The position numbers and the translations under genes are program-made. The notes under the pieces were generated by a model. The model had not been told where the DNA came from, did no database searches, and saw only the letters and a list, made by a program, of their open reading frames with translations. A stretch of DNA of 64,000 nucleotides. Source: Agapanthus africanus. Lineage: Eukaryota; Streptophyta; Magnoliopsida; Asparagales; Amaryllidaceae. The stretch lies in contig JASDDO010000024.1 of the NCBI GenBank assembly GCA_030015575.1, positions 223,220,996 to 223,284,995 of the forward strand, written 5' to 3'. Within the stretch, counting starts at the first letter, position 1, and each line of letters starts with the position of its first letter. This document shows positions 1-11,106 of the stretch, one piece after another.

Positions 1-464
1 TCTCTGGGCAATCAAACAATGCAGGGGAGTTAGGGGTAGGGGAAGAGTCGAGTGTGCAAATCCCGGGCATCATTTTCCACTGTTGGACCGTCGATACCGG
101 CCTAAATGAGGTTTCCGCCGGCCGATCTAGGGTTTTGGGTCGTTGGATTTGTGCCACGTCTACAATTCTGTGTTAACTCCATTTTCCACATGTTTGATTT
201 TTCTGACTTTTCATTTTTGTGTGTATTGCACGTGTAAACTTTTGGGCTTCCAAAAAGTTTAAAAATAAATCAGAAAAAATAATGTGTCTGATGGGATTTG
301 AACACAGGGGCTACGTCACAGCAGTGCAAGGGCTTTACCAGTGAGTTACAAGTTGCTTCTTGTTGTTATTTAACAAAATTTACTTATAACTCATACTCAG
401 TCTTGTAAACTCATGTCTGTACATTAACTTGAAAATTTCATACAGTAATTTCAGAGTCGTTACA
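1..464 (-). mobile_element. L1-family Ty3 LTR, cut by window edge
   Basis: This stretch matches the last ~465 bases of the complete L1 LTR at 58635-61425 and ends in the same way (CGTTACA, which is TGTAACG on the minus strand). It is therefore the 5' (U3) end of a reverse-oriented LTR whose remainder lies outside the window. It abuts TAT pol sequence at 465, so it was inserted into that older element. A tRNA-like patch lies at 290-352. Whether it is a solo LTR or part of a full element cannot be seen from here. Confidence 0.85.
290..352 (-). other. tRNA-like A/B box patch inside LTR
   Basis: On the minus strand the patch has an A-box-like stretch (333-350) followed by a B-box-like stretch (293-305, GTGTTCAAATCCC). 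Spacing is as in a tRNA gene. The same patch occurs at the same place in the other L1 LTRs. No full cloverleaf can be folded by eye, so I do not call a tRNA gene. Confidence 0.5.
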
Positions 465-934
465 CATTTGATGAAGAAAGGGACCCCGTTCGTCTGGGAT
501 CAAAAGTGTCAAATGCACTGGACGAAATCAAGCAGTATCTGCAAAATCCGCAGGTATTGACCGCTCCGGTTAAGGGAAAACCCCTTATCCTATATACAAC
601 AACCCTTGAGGGTTGTTTGGGTGCGCTATGGGCACAAGAGAACGATCAGGAAAAGGAGAGAACTCTGTACTATTTGAGTCGGGTTCTCCTGGGGGCAGAA
701 AACAACTATTCCCCCACCGAAAAGTATTGCCTGACATTGATCTTCGTAATAACGAAGCTCAGACATCACGCCTTGGCACTTGAGGTCCATCTCATATCAA
801 AGGTAGATCCTCTCAAATATCTAAGGTCGAGGGCAATACTAACAGGAAGGCTTACCAAATGGGCCCTCTTCCTGATATAGTTCTTGATAATGTATCGTCC
901 CCTCAAAGTAGTGAAAGGTCAGGCCATTCCCGAC
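465..934 (+). pseudogene. TAT element A1: pol fragment (end of RT, RNase H)
   Basis: The readable part (506-880) aligns closely with the RNase H region of the second TAT element at 58034-58470. Shared phrases include VKGKPLILYTT, ALWAQEND, LYYLSRVLLG and HLISKVDPLKYL. In Ty3 pol this domain follows the reverse transcriptase and degrades the RNA strand of the hybrid. The fragment is bounded by an L1 LTR on the left and by the L1 element at ~935. Pol of the same element resumes at 13677. It is a fossil with several breaks. Confidence 0.85.
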
Positions 935-2573
935 TTTCCAAGCTAAGCTATTATCATTAAAATACTTCAAATTCTTAAAATTCACATCCATGGAAATCCT
1001 AAATAATATAAATAACTTCTCGAGGTTATTTTGAAACTATATATTAAAAATATTTTCATAAAACCCCCTCGAGTTATATAAAACTAAATTTAAGGACTTT
1101 AGTAAATATAGGTTTAAGCGGGATCAATTCTCTTGAGCCCCAGGGAGAGGGAGAAAGTGAGTGCTTACCTATTTAAGGTAGAAAACTAATGGTCTTATCA
1201 ATGATAATTGTTTTGGAAAAAGACACAAATCCTGTCGTCCATGTGCAGCAGTTACCGATAACTCCCGAATATAATTCAGGATCTAAAATCAGTTACAAGT
1301 GTCTGAGTCTAACTCGAGTCTGAATCCAAACTCAAAACCTGAATCTAAAACCAAACATGAATACTTGAATCCAAACATCAAAAGCAAGCGGATATACTTG
1401 ACTACTGATCATGAATCGTAACACTTGAACTTGACTAAAGCGAAACATGAATATTTGAACACTATGACTTGACTCGAACCATGAATACAACTTGACATGA
1501 ATGAATACTTGATATAAACATGAACTCAATCATGCAACTTGATATATTCATGGATTCGAGCAAGGCTGGTAATTTTAACTGTAACGTAGAATACATGGGG
1601 TGCTGTAGTAGTTCATGTGTGAATCCAACAAAATCTCAGGAGTCCCACTAGATCATGAATCCATATCTGCTAACACAAGCAAACTATCATGAGGGCCCGT
1701 ATTTCCTTGCTCCTGGATTACAGCTTGTTGAGTTTGGAATACTTCAATACTAGGATGAAGTCCCGTTACTAACACTTGATTCGGGCCCGTGGTTCCTTAC
1801 CCCTGAATTACAGCCTGTTGGGTTCGAGAACACTCTTGAGATTGATTGACAATCATCCTTGAACTTATGTTAAATTAGTGTACCCAAGTAGAGACCTGTT
1901 AAGACACTTACATTCACTGCATGTTTACTATACTTACACAACACGGCCATGTTATATTTGTTTGCCATGCTCATGCTATGCTGTCATGCTTATCTACTTG
2001 TTATATATTACCATACTTATTCACATATATTACGATAACACTGCATGCTAAATAAACTTTCCATGTTTACATTAAACGACATGCTGACACAACATACTTC
2101 ATACTCACTTGTTCATATTATGCTTTTACTTTATCATTACACTTTATACTTCATTTCATTTCTTGGGGACTTACCGAGCGAAAGTTCGCTGACGGGAATT
2201 CCACCCACCTTTGTTTTCTTGGAATGTTCGTCAGATACTGTGGAGACTGAGGAGGTAGACATCTCAGAAGAGGAGCACGATCAGATCGCGACCCAGGCCT
2301 AGACCGGTTATCTTCTTCTCCATTTATGTATGCCAATTGTTTAGGCATTTACATTCTTGTATTTTTCCTTCAGTTGATATTATATATTGTAAATGAATCA
2401 AGTTGAATGTAAATAAAGTTGTTGAAGTTTTAATCTCATGTTAATTTTCTTGTCATTTTATATTGCTTATTTTACGCTTAGCGTATTTATTCCGGAGAAT
2501 GACCTTCTCGAAATAAATACGACGCGGGCTTGCCACGTCACTGTTTCCGTCTACTGGAAAACAGGGCATGACA
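935..2573 (+). mobile_element. L1 5' LTR, 5'-truncated
   Basis: It matches the right-hand part of the L1 LTRs at 10993-13676 and (reversed) 58635-61425, and ends with the family terminus GCATGACA. The part with 1040-1550 is also present in the 58635-61425 copy but absent from the 10993 copy. It contains a block found in all related LTRs (GGGCCCGTGG and CAGCCTGTTG phrases near 1700-1830) and the acidic reading frame at 2045-2302. Confidence 0.85.
2045..2302 (+). CDS. LTR-embedded acidic small ORF (L1, copy 1)
   Basis: An 85-codon frame near the 3' end of the LTR. The first half is hydrophobic and AT-driven. The last ~30 residues run FLECSSDTVETEEV and then an acidic tail with EEEHDQ. The same C-terminal frame is open in all five comparable LTR copies here (13151-13405, 2964-3218, 6590-6844, 58877-58990), in three diverged versions. 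The final ~23 codons align without gaps between L1 and L2. The function is unknown to me and it matches no family I recognise. It may be coding, or only an ORF that survives in related LTRs. Confidence 0.4.
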   Translation: MLNKLSMFTLNDMLTQHTSYSLVHIMLLLYHYTLYFISFLGDLPSESSLTGIPPTFVFLECSSDTVETEEVDISEEEHDQIATQA

Positions 2574-2690
2574 GGTTTTGTTGGCGGTCCATGAAGGTCC
2601 GTTCTGTATGAAGTCATAAGCAATATATAACAAGAAATATGATATTCAACAACTTTACATTCCTTGCAATTCAAGTTCCATTTAATCTAT
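2574..2690 (+). mobile_element. L1 leader, left part
   Basis: Non-coding sequence between the 5' LTR and the L2 insertion. Apart from the primer site I see no feature. The leader resumes at 9570. Confidence 0.6.
2582..2599 (+). other. L1 primer binding site, tRNA-Ile type
   Basis: It lies 8 bases after the LTR end. It is a diverged relative of the L2 site at 6291-6308, which is complementary to the 3' end of plant tRNA-Ile(AAU). Position and similarity to L2 support the call. Confidence 0.55.
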
Positions 2691-2963
2691 TGTCACGCCC
2701 CGCTTCCCAGAAGATGGAAACGGTGACGTGGCAAGCCCGCGACGTATTTATTCCGAGAAGGTCATTTCTCGAAATAAATACGCTAAGCGTATATAAGCAA
2801 CATAAACTAACAAGAATAAACAAAAGAATGAAATCCAACTATGATTTATTACCTTCATGATTCATAGTAGAAAAAATATCTGAATACAAGATATTTAACA
2901 TGATAAGCCCTAACAATGAGGCATACATAAATAAGCTGAAATGAAATGAAAAACTGAATGAAA

Positions 2964-3218
2964 CTATGCGTCTGTTTGTGATGTGAACTGGTTGTACTCC
3001 TTTTCGACCGCTTCTATTTTCTCTGTCTCAATGTCACCTGACGAACATTTCAAGAATAGAAAGAAGTGGGTGGAATGTCCGTCAGCGAACTTGTGCTCGG
3101 TAAGTCCCCAAGAATGGTGGGATGTGAAAGTATATAAATGAATATGCAAGGTGACATGTGATATAGCATGAATGGAAATAAAACATGAACAAGCATAACA
3201 TGGTGACATTAATGACAA
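2964..3218 (-). CDS. LTR-embedded acidic small ORF (L2, copy 1)
   Basis: An 84-codon frame at the same place in the LTR as the L1 frame at 2045-2302. The C-terminus has FLKCSSGDIETEKIEAVEK followed by EYNQFTSQ. Against L1 the last ~23 codons align without gaps and most substitutions are conservative (V/I, D/E, D/N, T/S), while the third bases and flanks differ. Function unknown. Confidence 0.4.
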   Translation of the reverse strand: MSLMSPCYACSCFISIHAISHVTLHIHLYTFTSHHSWGLTEHKFADGHSTHFFLFLKCSSGDIETEKIEAVEKEYNQFTSQTDA

Positions 3219-5574
3219 CTATGTAACCATGGCAATATAACATGAGCATAGTAAACAAGTATAGCATGAATATAAATCATGAACATATAAACAAGTATGG
3301 TAGCATGCATGGTAATATATATGTCAACTATATCAGCATGGCAAACAAATATAATATGGCCGTGGAGTATAGGTATAGTGAACATGAAGTGAATGTAAGT
3401 GTCTTAACATGCCTCTATTTAGGTATACTATTCTAACGTGAGTTCAAGGGTGAATGTCAACCAATCTCAAGAGTGTTCTCGAACCCAACAGGCTGTAATC
3501 CAGGGGTAGGGAACCACGGGCCCGAATCAAATGTTAGTAATAGGACTTCAACCTAGTGTTGAAGTATTCCAAACTAAACAGGCTGTAATCCAGGAGCATG
3601 GAAACACGGGCCCTCATGATAACTTGCTTGTGTTAGTAGACATGGATTCATGATCTAAGAGGACTCTTGAGATTTTGTTGGATTCACGCACGAACTACCC
3701 CAACACCCCGTGTATATAAGTCTATGATTAATGTTATGAGTCTTGATAGAATCCATGAATACAAAAGGTGATGTATGATATCAAGTTTTCAAGATTGAGT
3801 TCATGTAGTCATGTCAAGTGCAAATCATGCCAATTGTATTCATGGTTTGATGCCAAGTTAGTTCAAGTGTACATACTGGGTTCAAGTATTCATGATTGAG
3901 TCGTGTCAATATTAAGTCAATTCTAATATGTAATGATTTAATCATAAGTCATAAAAATAAATAAGTAATTACAGAACATGATATGAGATAAGTATACAAG
4001 TAACGTCCAAAACAATGTTGTAAATATGTTATATGTTCGACTAGTTAATCAAGTCATTTGAAATAAGAATATAAATGAAAACATAGGCTTAAGTGTTATG
4101 CACATGTGAGTTCCAGTCTTGCCTAAATACGACTATCGGTTTGGGAGATATACATGTTTTCGTATCGTCGCGCAAAACAGCTCAGAATCTGTTCAGCACC
4201 GTCACACATTTTTAAATCGCAGTTTGAGTTAATTTCTATCTGTTTCAGGTTACAAAAATTATTATAAATTTTTTTGTCTTTCGATGTAATTATCCAAAAC
4301 ACCAAGATTCGCGGGATTTGGATTTCTGAAGCTCTAGTTATGATCGTTCTAACATCAGCGTTTAAAACAGAAATTCAGATTTCTGGACAGCAACTATATA
4401 TTGTATTGCAAAGCCTATATTGGGTTGTTTTATGCATTTATAAGTAATCTAGTATACATAAAATTATATTTCTATCAATTGTGCATCTACCCATCTCAAG
4501 TTTTTCACAAACGGACATCGGGTGTTCGAGTTATGGCCAATTTAAAAACAGTGTGCGAATCAGGTTAGATTCGTCGCTTAATATTGTAATGCAGTTTTCT
4601 ATATTTTATGTCGATTTTCAGTTAAAACTTAAAACTAAGAAAATCTAGATATTTCGATGTAGATGCTCAAACCATCTGAAAACACTTACTTTAGATTAAC
4701 AATTATAGAGTTATGGTCACTCGAAAAAGACTATTATTGGCAATTTTCTGGTTTTAAAAACAGTGAATAAAAAACTACATAACACCTAAACCGTTATGCG
4801 GTTAGATCTAAAATTTTTACAGCTTATACGCAAAAATATATTCTATCCAAGGTAATTTTCTTGAAATTTCCAGAATTAAAAGTTAATTTCTAAAAATTAT
4901 TTTAAATATACAAGTATTGATATGTCATATGTGAGAATGAGGAAATCATGGTATTTATTCGTAACTTCATTTTTTTTTTACAAATTTAAATAAAGTAATT
5001 TAAAATACAACATCAAACGATGCAATCCTAATTGGTTACTATGAAATCTTAACATATGGATTGAGAGTAATGAAAAAGACTGTACAAACTATATATGTGT
5101 GTATGTTTGTGTGTGTTCATTATTTATAATGTATCCATTTAATTAATTATTTAGGGACTATGATATGACAGGGGAGTTTTTCATGGCAATATAAAAAAGG
5201 TAAAGATAAAGATAAAGAGATGGAGGGAGGGAAAGAGAGAAGGGACTTACATACACAAGCCGGTATTGTCACCGGGCTTGTCTATCCACCGATAAACTCG
5301 CGTTACTAGCGAGATTTTCTTGAAACTTCTTTGTGTTCTTCTTCTAGGACTCTAGGTGAAGAGGGAGAAGGGAGAGATAGAAAAATGTGAGGAAGAAAAA
5401 GAAAGAGGAGGACAAATAAAGATGGTGTAATGGTGAATTATGTATAATAATATATGCATTCAATATGGGAATTAAAAGAGAAATGAAAGGTCACCATTCA
5501 TTTTGGAAATGAAATGTCTTATTTGTAAGTTATGAGAAGAATAAAAATTGATAAAAAAAAATAATTGCAAGAAA

Positions 5575-5637
5575 GGCGATTTGAACATGTGATCTATGGA
5601 ATAACAATACAAAGACTTAACTAATAAGCTACAAGGT
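5575..5637 (-). other. tRNA-like A/B box patch in L2 3' LTR
   Basis: On the minus strand, an A-box-like run (5616-5631) and a B-box-like run (5577-5588) at tRNA-like spacing, about 330 bases from the LTR start. The patch recurs at 9180-9243 in the sister LTR. Confidence 0.45.
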
Positions 5638-5965
5638 TGTTCATACACATATTTAATAAGAATTAAATATATTATGTTGCTTAAAAAGAAAGTGGGCTTT
5701 TGGGCTCATAGTTTTATTAAAGAAAATGAAAATGAAATTGGATTTGAGATTTGAGTTATGGGCTGGGTTAGGTCTTATGTTTAATTTGAAAAAAAAAATG
5801 TTAAAATTTAGTTTTAAAGAAATGTGTTTTGAAAAAAAATAGATGGAAGAATAAAATAATATATTTATAAAAAACAAAATATACAGAAAATACTAAGAAT
5901 AAATAAATACAATATTTTACTAAAGAAAGATAATACGGAGGTATATTAATATTGGGGTCGTTACA

Positions 5966-6001
5966 TTCTACCCTCCTTAAAAATAATTTCGACCTCGAAA
6001 T
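5966..6001 (-). other. L2 polypurine tract
   Basis: On the minus strand the interior ends AATTTCGAGGTCGAAATT and then AAGGAGGGTAGA directly before the LTR start. This is the common plant Ty3 pattern for plus-strand priming, also seen before the L1 and L5 3' LTRs. Confidence 0.8.
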
Positions 6002-6044
6002 TACTCAAAAAGGATATTGCAATAAGGTACTAGAAAGTTAAGGC

Positions 6045-6106
6045 TGATGTCGTTTTCGAGCTCCATCGATCGATACTCTAACCAACTGAGCTAAAAGGCC
6101 TACGAG
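6045..6106 (-). other. tRNA-like half in L2 interior
   Basis: On the minus strand the stretch AGGCC, TT, TAGCTCAGTTGGTTAGAG (6076-6093) is a consensus tRNA acceptor/D-arm with A box, very like the 5' half of plant tRNA-Ile. What follows is short and only loosely T-arm-like. It occupies about one sixth of the 351-bp interior. It may be a captured tRNA half or an ordinary degraded tRNA insertion. Confidence 0.5.
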
Positions 6107-6290
6107 ATACAAGTAGAAAGGGTGAACAAGAGTTAAAGAATTCAAAAGTCGAGAGATGGACTTCAAGGAAGCTGAAGGTGGAGTTGAAGATGGATTCAAG
6201 GAATGGGGTAGGATTCAAAAGAAAAGTCGATTGTAATAATTGAACTTCATAATTCTTGTATTATATTGCTTACGATGTTCATGCAGAACT

Positions 6291-6308
6291 GACCTGCATG
6301 GGCCACCA
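6291..6308 (-). other. L2 primer binding site for tRNA-Ile(AAU)
   Basis: On the minus strand TGGTGGCCCATGCAGGTC follows the 5' LTR by 8 bases. It is complementary over 18 bases to the 3' end of plant tRNA-Ile(AAU) including the added CCA, as I recall that tRNA. Related elements L4 and L5 in this window use the usual tRNA-Met site. Confidence 0.75.
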
Positions 6309-6589
6309 ACAAAACCTGTCACGCCCCGCTTCCCAGTAGATGGAAACGGTGACGTGGCAAGCCCGCGACGTATTTATTCCGAGAAGGTCATTTCTCGAAA
6401 TAAATACGCTAAGCGTATATAAGCAACATAAACTAACAAGAATAAACAAAAGAATAAAATCCAACTGTGATTTATTGCATTCATGATTCATAGTAGACAA
6501 AATATCTGAATACAAGATATTTAACATGATAAGTCTTAACAATGAGGCATACATAAATAAACTGAAATGAAATGAAAAACTGAATGAAA

Positions 6590-6844
6590 CTATACGTCTG
6601 TTTGTGATGTGAACTGGTTGTACTCCTTTTCGACCGCTTCTATCTTCTCTGTCTCAATGTCACCAGACGAACATTCCAAGAATAGAAAGAAGTGGGTGGA
6701 ATGCCCGTCAGTGAACTTGCGCTCGGTAAGTCCCCAAGAATGGTGGGATGTGAAAGTATATAAATGAATATGCAAGGTGACATGTGATATAGCATGAATG
6801 GAAATAAAATATGAACAAGTATAACATGGTGATATTAATGACAA
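6590..6844 (-). CDS. LTR-embedded acidic small ORF (L2, copy 2)
   Basis: Almost the same protein as 2964-3218 (84 codons). The C-terminus has FLECSSGDIETEKIEAVEK and then EYNQFTSQ. The frame is open in both L2 LTRs, which are nearly identical, so these two alone say little about selection. The comparison with L1 is the informative one. Confidence 0.4.
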   Translation of the reverse strand: MSLISPCYTCSYFISIHAISHVTLHIHLYTFTSHHSWGLTERKFTDGHSTHFFLFLECSSGDIETEKIEAVEKEYNQFTSQTDV

Positions 6845-9179
6845 CTATGTAAGCATGGCAATATAACATGAGCATAGTAAACAAGTATAGCATGAATATA
6901 AATCATGAACATATAAACAAGTATGGTAGCATGCATGGTAATGTATATGTCAACTATATCAGCATGGCAAACAAGTATAATATGGCCATAGAGTATAGGT
7001 ATAGTGAACATGAAGTGAATGTAAGTGTCTTAACATGCCTCTATTTGGGTATACTAATCTAACGTGAGTTCAAGGGTGAATGTCAACCAATCTCAAGAGT
7101 GTTCTCGAACCCAACAGGCTGTAATCCAAGGGTAGGGAACCACGGGCCCGAATCAAATGTTAGTAACGGGACTTCAACCTAGTGTTGAAGTATTCCAAAC
7201 TCAACAGGCTGTAATCCAGGAGCATGGAAACACGGGCCCTCATGATAACTTACTTGTGTTAGTAGACATGGATTCATGATCTAAGGGGTTGAGATTTTGT
7301 TGGATTCACGCATGAACTACCCCAACACCCCGTGTATATAAGTCTATGATTAATGTTATGAGTCTCGATCGAATCCATGAATACAAAGGTGATGTATGAT
7401 ATCAAGTTTTCAAGATTGAGTTCATATAGTCATGTCAAGTGCAAGTCATGCCAATTGTATTCATGGTTGGATATCAAGTTAGTTCAAGTGTACATACTGG
7501 GTTCAAGTATTCATGATTGAGTCGTGTCAAGATCAAGTCAATTCTAATATGTAATAATTTAATCACAAGTCATAAAAATAAATAAGTAATTACAGAACAT
7601 GATATGAGATAAATATATAAGTAACGTCCAAAACAATGTTGTAAATATGTTATATGTTCGACTAGTTAATCAAGTCATTTGAAATAAGAATATAAATGAA
7701 AACATAGCCTTAAGTGTTATGCACATGTGAGTTCCAGTCTCGCCTAAATACGACTATCGGTTTGGGAGATATACATGTTTTCGTATCGTCGCGCAAAACA
7801 GCTCAGAATCTGTTCAGCACCGTCACACATTTTTAAAACGCAGTTTGAGTTAATTTCTATCGTGTTTCAGGTTACAAAACTTATTAGAAAATTTTATTTC
7901 TTTCGATGTAATTATCCAAAACACCAAGATTCGCGGGATTTGGATTTCTGAAGCTCTAGTTATGATCATTCTAACATCAGCGTTTAAAACAGAAATTTAG
8001 ATTTCTGGACAGCAACTATATATTGTATTGCAAAGCCTATATCGGGTTGTTTCATGCATTTATAAGTAATCTAGTATAAATAAAATTATAGTTCTATCAA
8101 TTTTGCATCTACCCATCTAAATTTTGTCACAAACGGACATCGGGTGTTCGAGTTATGTCCAATTTAAAAACAGTGTGCGAATCAGGACAGATTCGTCGCT
8201 TAATATTGTAATGCGATTTTCTATATTTTACGTCGATTTTCAGTTAAAACTTAAAACTAAGAAAATCTATATATTTAGATGTATATGTTCAAAACATCTG
8301 AAAAAACTTAATTTGGATTAACGATTACAGAGTTATGGTCACTCGAAGAAGACCATTATTGTCAATTTTCTGGTTTTAAAAACAGTGAATAAAAAACTAC
8401 ATAACACCTAAACTGTTTTGCGGTTAGATCTGAAATTTTTACAGCTTATACACAATAATATATTCTATCCAAGGTAATTTTCTTGAAATTTCCAGAATTA
8501 AAAATTAATTTCTAAAAATTATTTTAAATATAAAAGTATTGATATGTCATATGTGAGAATGAGGAAATCATGGTATTTATTCGTAACTTCATTTTTTTTT
8601 TACAAATTTAAATAAAGTAATTTAAAATAAAACATCAAACGATGCAATCCTAATTGGTTACTATGAAATCTTAACATATGGATTGGGAGTAATGAAAAAG
8701 ACTTTACAAACTATATATGTATGTATGTTTGTGTGTGTTCATTATTTATATATGTATCCATTTAATTAATTATTTAGGGACTATGATATAACAAGGGAGT
8801 TTTTCATGGAAATATAAAAAAGGTAAAGATAAAGAGAAAGAGATGGAGGGAAAGAAAGAAGGGACTAACATACACAAGCCGATATTGTCACCGGGCTTGT
8901 CTATCCACCGATAAGCTCGCGTTACAGGCGAGATTTTCTTGAAACTTCTTTGTGTTCTTCTTCTAGGACTCTAGGTGAATAGGGAGAAGGGAGAGATAGA
9001 AAAATATGAGGAAGAAAAAGAAAGAGGAGAACAAATAAAGATTGTGTAATGGTGAATTATGTATAATAATATATGCATTCAACATGAGAATTAAAAGAGA
9101 AATGAAAGGTCACCATTCATTTTGGAAATGAAAGGTCTCATTTGTAAGTTATGAGAAGAATAAAAATTAATTGCAAGAA

Positions 9180-9243
9180 AGGGGATTTGAACATGTGATA
9201 TATGCAATAACAATACAAAGACTTAACCAATGAGCTACAAGGT
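9180..9243 (-). other. tRNA-like A/B box patch in L2 5' LTR
   Basis: On the minus strand, A box GTAGCTCATTGGTTAAG and B box GTTCAAATCCCC with tRNA-like spacing. It is closer to consensus than the copy at 5575-5637. Confidence 0.5.
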
Positions 9244-9569
9244 TGTTCATACACAAATTTAATAAGAATTAAATATATGATGTTGCTTAAAAGAAAGTGG
9301 GCTTTTGGGCTCATAGTTTTATTAAAGAAAATGAAAATGAAATTGGATTTGAGATTTGAGTTATGAGCTGGGTTAGGTCTTATGTTTAATTTGAAAAAAA
9401 AAAGTTAAAATTTAGTTTTAAAGAAATGTGTTTGGAAAAACAATAGATGGAAGAATAAAATAATATATTTATAAAAAACAAAATATACAGAAAATACTAA
9501 GAATAAATAAATACAATATTTTACTAAAGAAAGAAAATACGGAGGTATATTAATATTGGGGTCGTTACA

Positions 9570-10992
9570 TCAATCATGATCTTTCTTCTCTATCTAAGGT
9601 AATAGATTCTCCCAGCAACCCCAGCAACAACGATGGAAGTACACCACCACCTATGCTTACCGTCCTACCACCTCCACCTACCGTAGCCGCACCACTCACA
9701 GAACAGACGATGCTTCTTGAGGCTATCAAAAGCCTACTTAAAGGTCAGCAGGCTCAAAGAACGATTTTGTAGGAGCAGACTGCTCTCCTTCAACAGAATT
9801 CCATCCACTCTAAAGCAGAAACACCGGGAGTAAATAAATTTCAAGCGTTACACCTGAAGAACTTCTCAGGGAAGGAGAAACCACTTGAGGCTGAGGAATG
9901 GGCACAGAGCATTGAAGACGACCTAGCCGCAGCTCAAATTCCATAAGTGGCCTGGGTGAGAATAGGAAAACTCCAGCTTACTGACAATGCCAGAATCTGG
10001 TGGAAGGCCGAGGAGAGCCGCCTTGAGCAGCCAATCGAGTGGAAGACTTTTCGTGATCTCTTTGATGCCAAGTATTTTCCAGAAACCGCGCACTTCGAGA
10101 TGGAACAGAAATTCATCCACCTGCAACATGGATCCATGTGGGATAAGTCAGTAGACAAGTACGATGTTGAATTCACCATTCTCAGCAGATTCGCCGCCCA
10201 TCTAATTCCTACTGCAGAAATCAGAGCCAGACGATTCCAGCAAGGATTAGACCTAGAGATCCAGGCTGCCCTAGCAACGGGAGAATACTTGACACATGAA
10301 GCAGCTTTGAAGTCAGCGCGTCGCTATGAAGCTGTCATTAAGAAGAAGGGAAGGCCACGGTTAGTCGGTATGAAACGTCTCGCCCATCAGATTATGGGAG
10401 GAGCCTCTCTTAGGACAGCTCTCCCAGCGCTGTCTATGCAGCCAGGAGGATCATTTTCCGAGACTGAACCGAACTTCTGCATATATTGTAAGAGGACCGG
10501 ACACTAAGTCAAAGATTGTCGTCGAGCGAATGGTCTTTGTCTGATATGTGGATCATCCTCACACACTATAGGCACTTGCCCACATAACCGAACTGGCCCA
10601 ATCCCTGCAGCTAGACCAGCTAGACTAGCTATTCAAGCTCCACCTACTCGTTTAGCCCTTCCTGCACCACCTTCACGTGGACCACATTTACCTCGTCAGC
10701 CATCGATGTATCAGCATGCACAGAGAAGTGTGCAGAGACGTCAGGCTTTCACCTTGGTGGTCGTGGAAGCCGAAGCTATGGGTCAAGGTAACCCTGGTAA
10801 AATCCTCTCCCAGCTTTTTCATCCTTTCAGATTATTGCATCCTGTTGGTATTTTATCTACCTAAACATTTTCATACACTTCCGGTACAATATCAGTAGTT
10901 CTTTCACCACCGATGTAATCTAATTTTTCTTGAATCTGTTACAGCTTCCTTGTATAAATTTCGATGACGAAATTTTTATAGGGAGGGTAGAA
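9570..10992 (+). mobile_element. L1 interior: leader end, gag, 3' tail
   Basis: Right-hand continuation of the L1 interior after the L2 insertion. About 9640-10590 is gag. 10590-10800 is a proline/alanine-rich gag tail. 10800-10970 is non-coding. The last 22 bases (GACGAAATTTTTATAGGGAG and on) are the polypurine-tract region before the 3' LTR. Protease, RT, RNase H and integrase are missing as a block. Confidence 0.8.
9640..10590 (+). pseudogene. L1 gag remnant with paired zinc knuckles
   Basis: Gag is the structural protein that assembles the cytoplasmic particle and packages element RNA. A capsid-type retrotransposon gag domain (about 9850-10370) shows LTDNARIWWKAEE, WKTFRDLFDAKYFP and VDKYDVEFTILSRFA phrases, typical of plant Ty3 elements of the Tekay/Del kind. 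It is followed by a CX2CX4HX4C-type knuckle region near 10475-10570 and a second knuckle, the same pair seen intact in L5. An N-terminal Pro/Gln-rich part precedes. It is a fossil with a few breaks. Confidence 0.8.
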
Positions 10993-11106
10993 TGTAACGT
11001 TTTTGAAATCTTAGTACGGAAATTCTTCTGTTAAAATACGGAATAGAGTTTCATAGCCTGAGTACAAGTTATAAGTTAAATTTGTTTAAAAACAGCAAGA
11101 AGCCAC

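Larger units (their letters stand above)
2691..5965 (-). mobile_element. L2 3' LTR (3.28 kb)
   Basis: Nearly identical to 6317-9569. Read on the minus strand it starts TGTAACGACCCC at 5965 and ends GGGGCGTGACA at 2691. Its 3' third is related to L1 (shared GGGCCCGTGG/CAGCCTGTTG block). Its 5' two thirds are AT-rich and have no protein-coding content. Confidence 0.9.
2691..9569 (-). mobile_element. L2: two-LTR element with a 351-bp interior
   Basis: Reverse-strand element of 6.9 kb: 5' LTR 6317-9569, interior 5966-6316, 3' LTR 2691-5965. Both LTRs begin TGTAACGACCCC and end GGGGCGTGACA. The interior holds only a primer site, a tRNA-like half and a polypurine tract, with no coding capacity. 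Flanking pentamers are TCTAT and TCAAT, a probable but imperfect target duplication. The two LTRs differ by a few percent by eye, so insertion was fairly recent and later than L1, in whose leader it sits. By size it resembles non-autonomous TRIM/LARD elements but with very large LTRs. It is structurally complete but cannot encode proteins. Confidence 0.9.
6317..9569 (-). mobile_element. L2 5' LTR (3.25 kb)
   Basis: Sister of 2691-5965 with the same termini. It contains the acidic frame at 6590-6844 and the tRNA-like patch at 9180-9243. Confidence 0.9.

Noticed and set aside
2686-9574. Perfect target duplication for L2
   Set aside because: The flanking pentamers TCTAT and TCAAT differ by one base, so kept only as probable.
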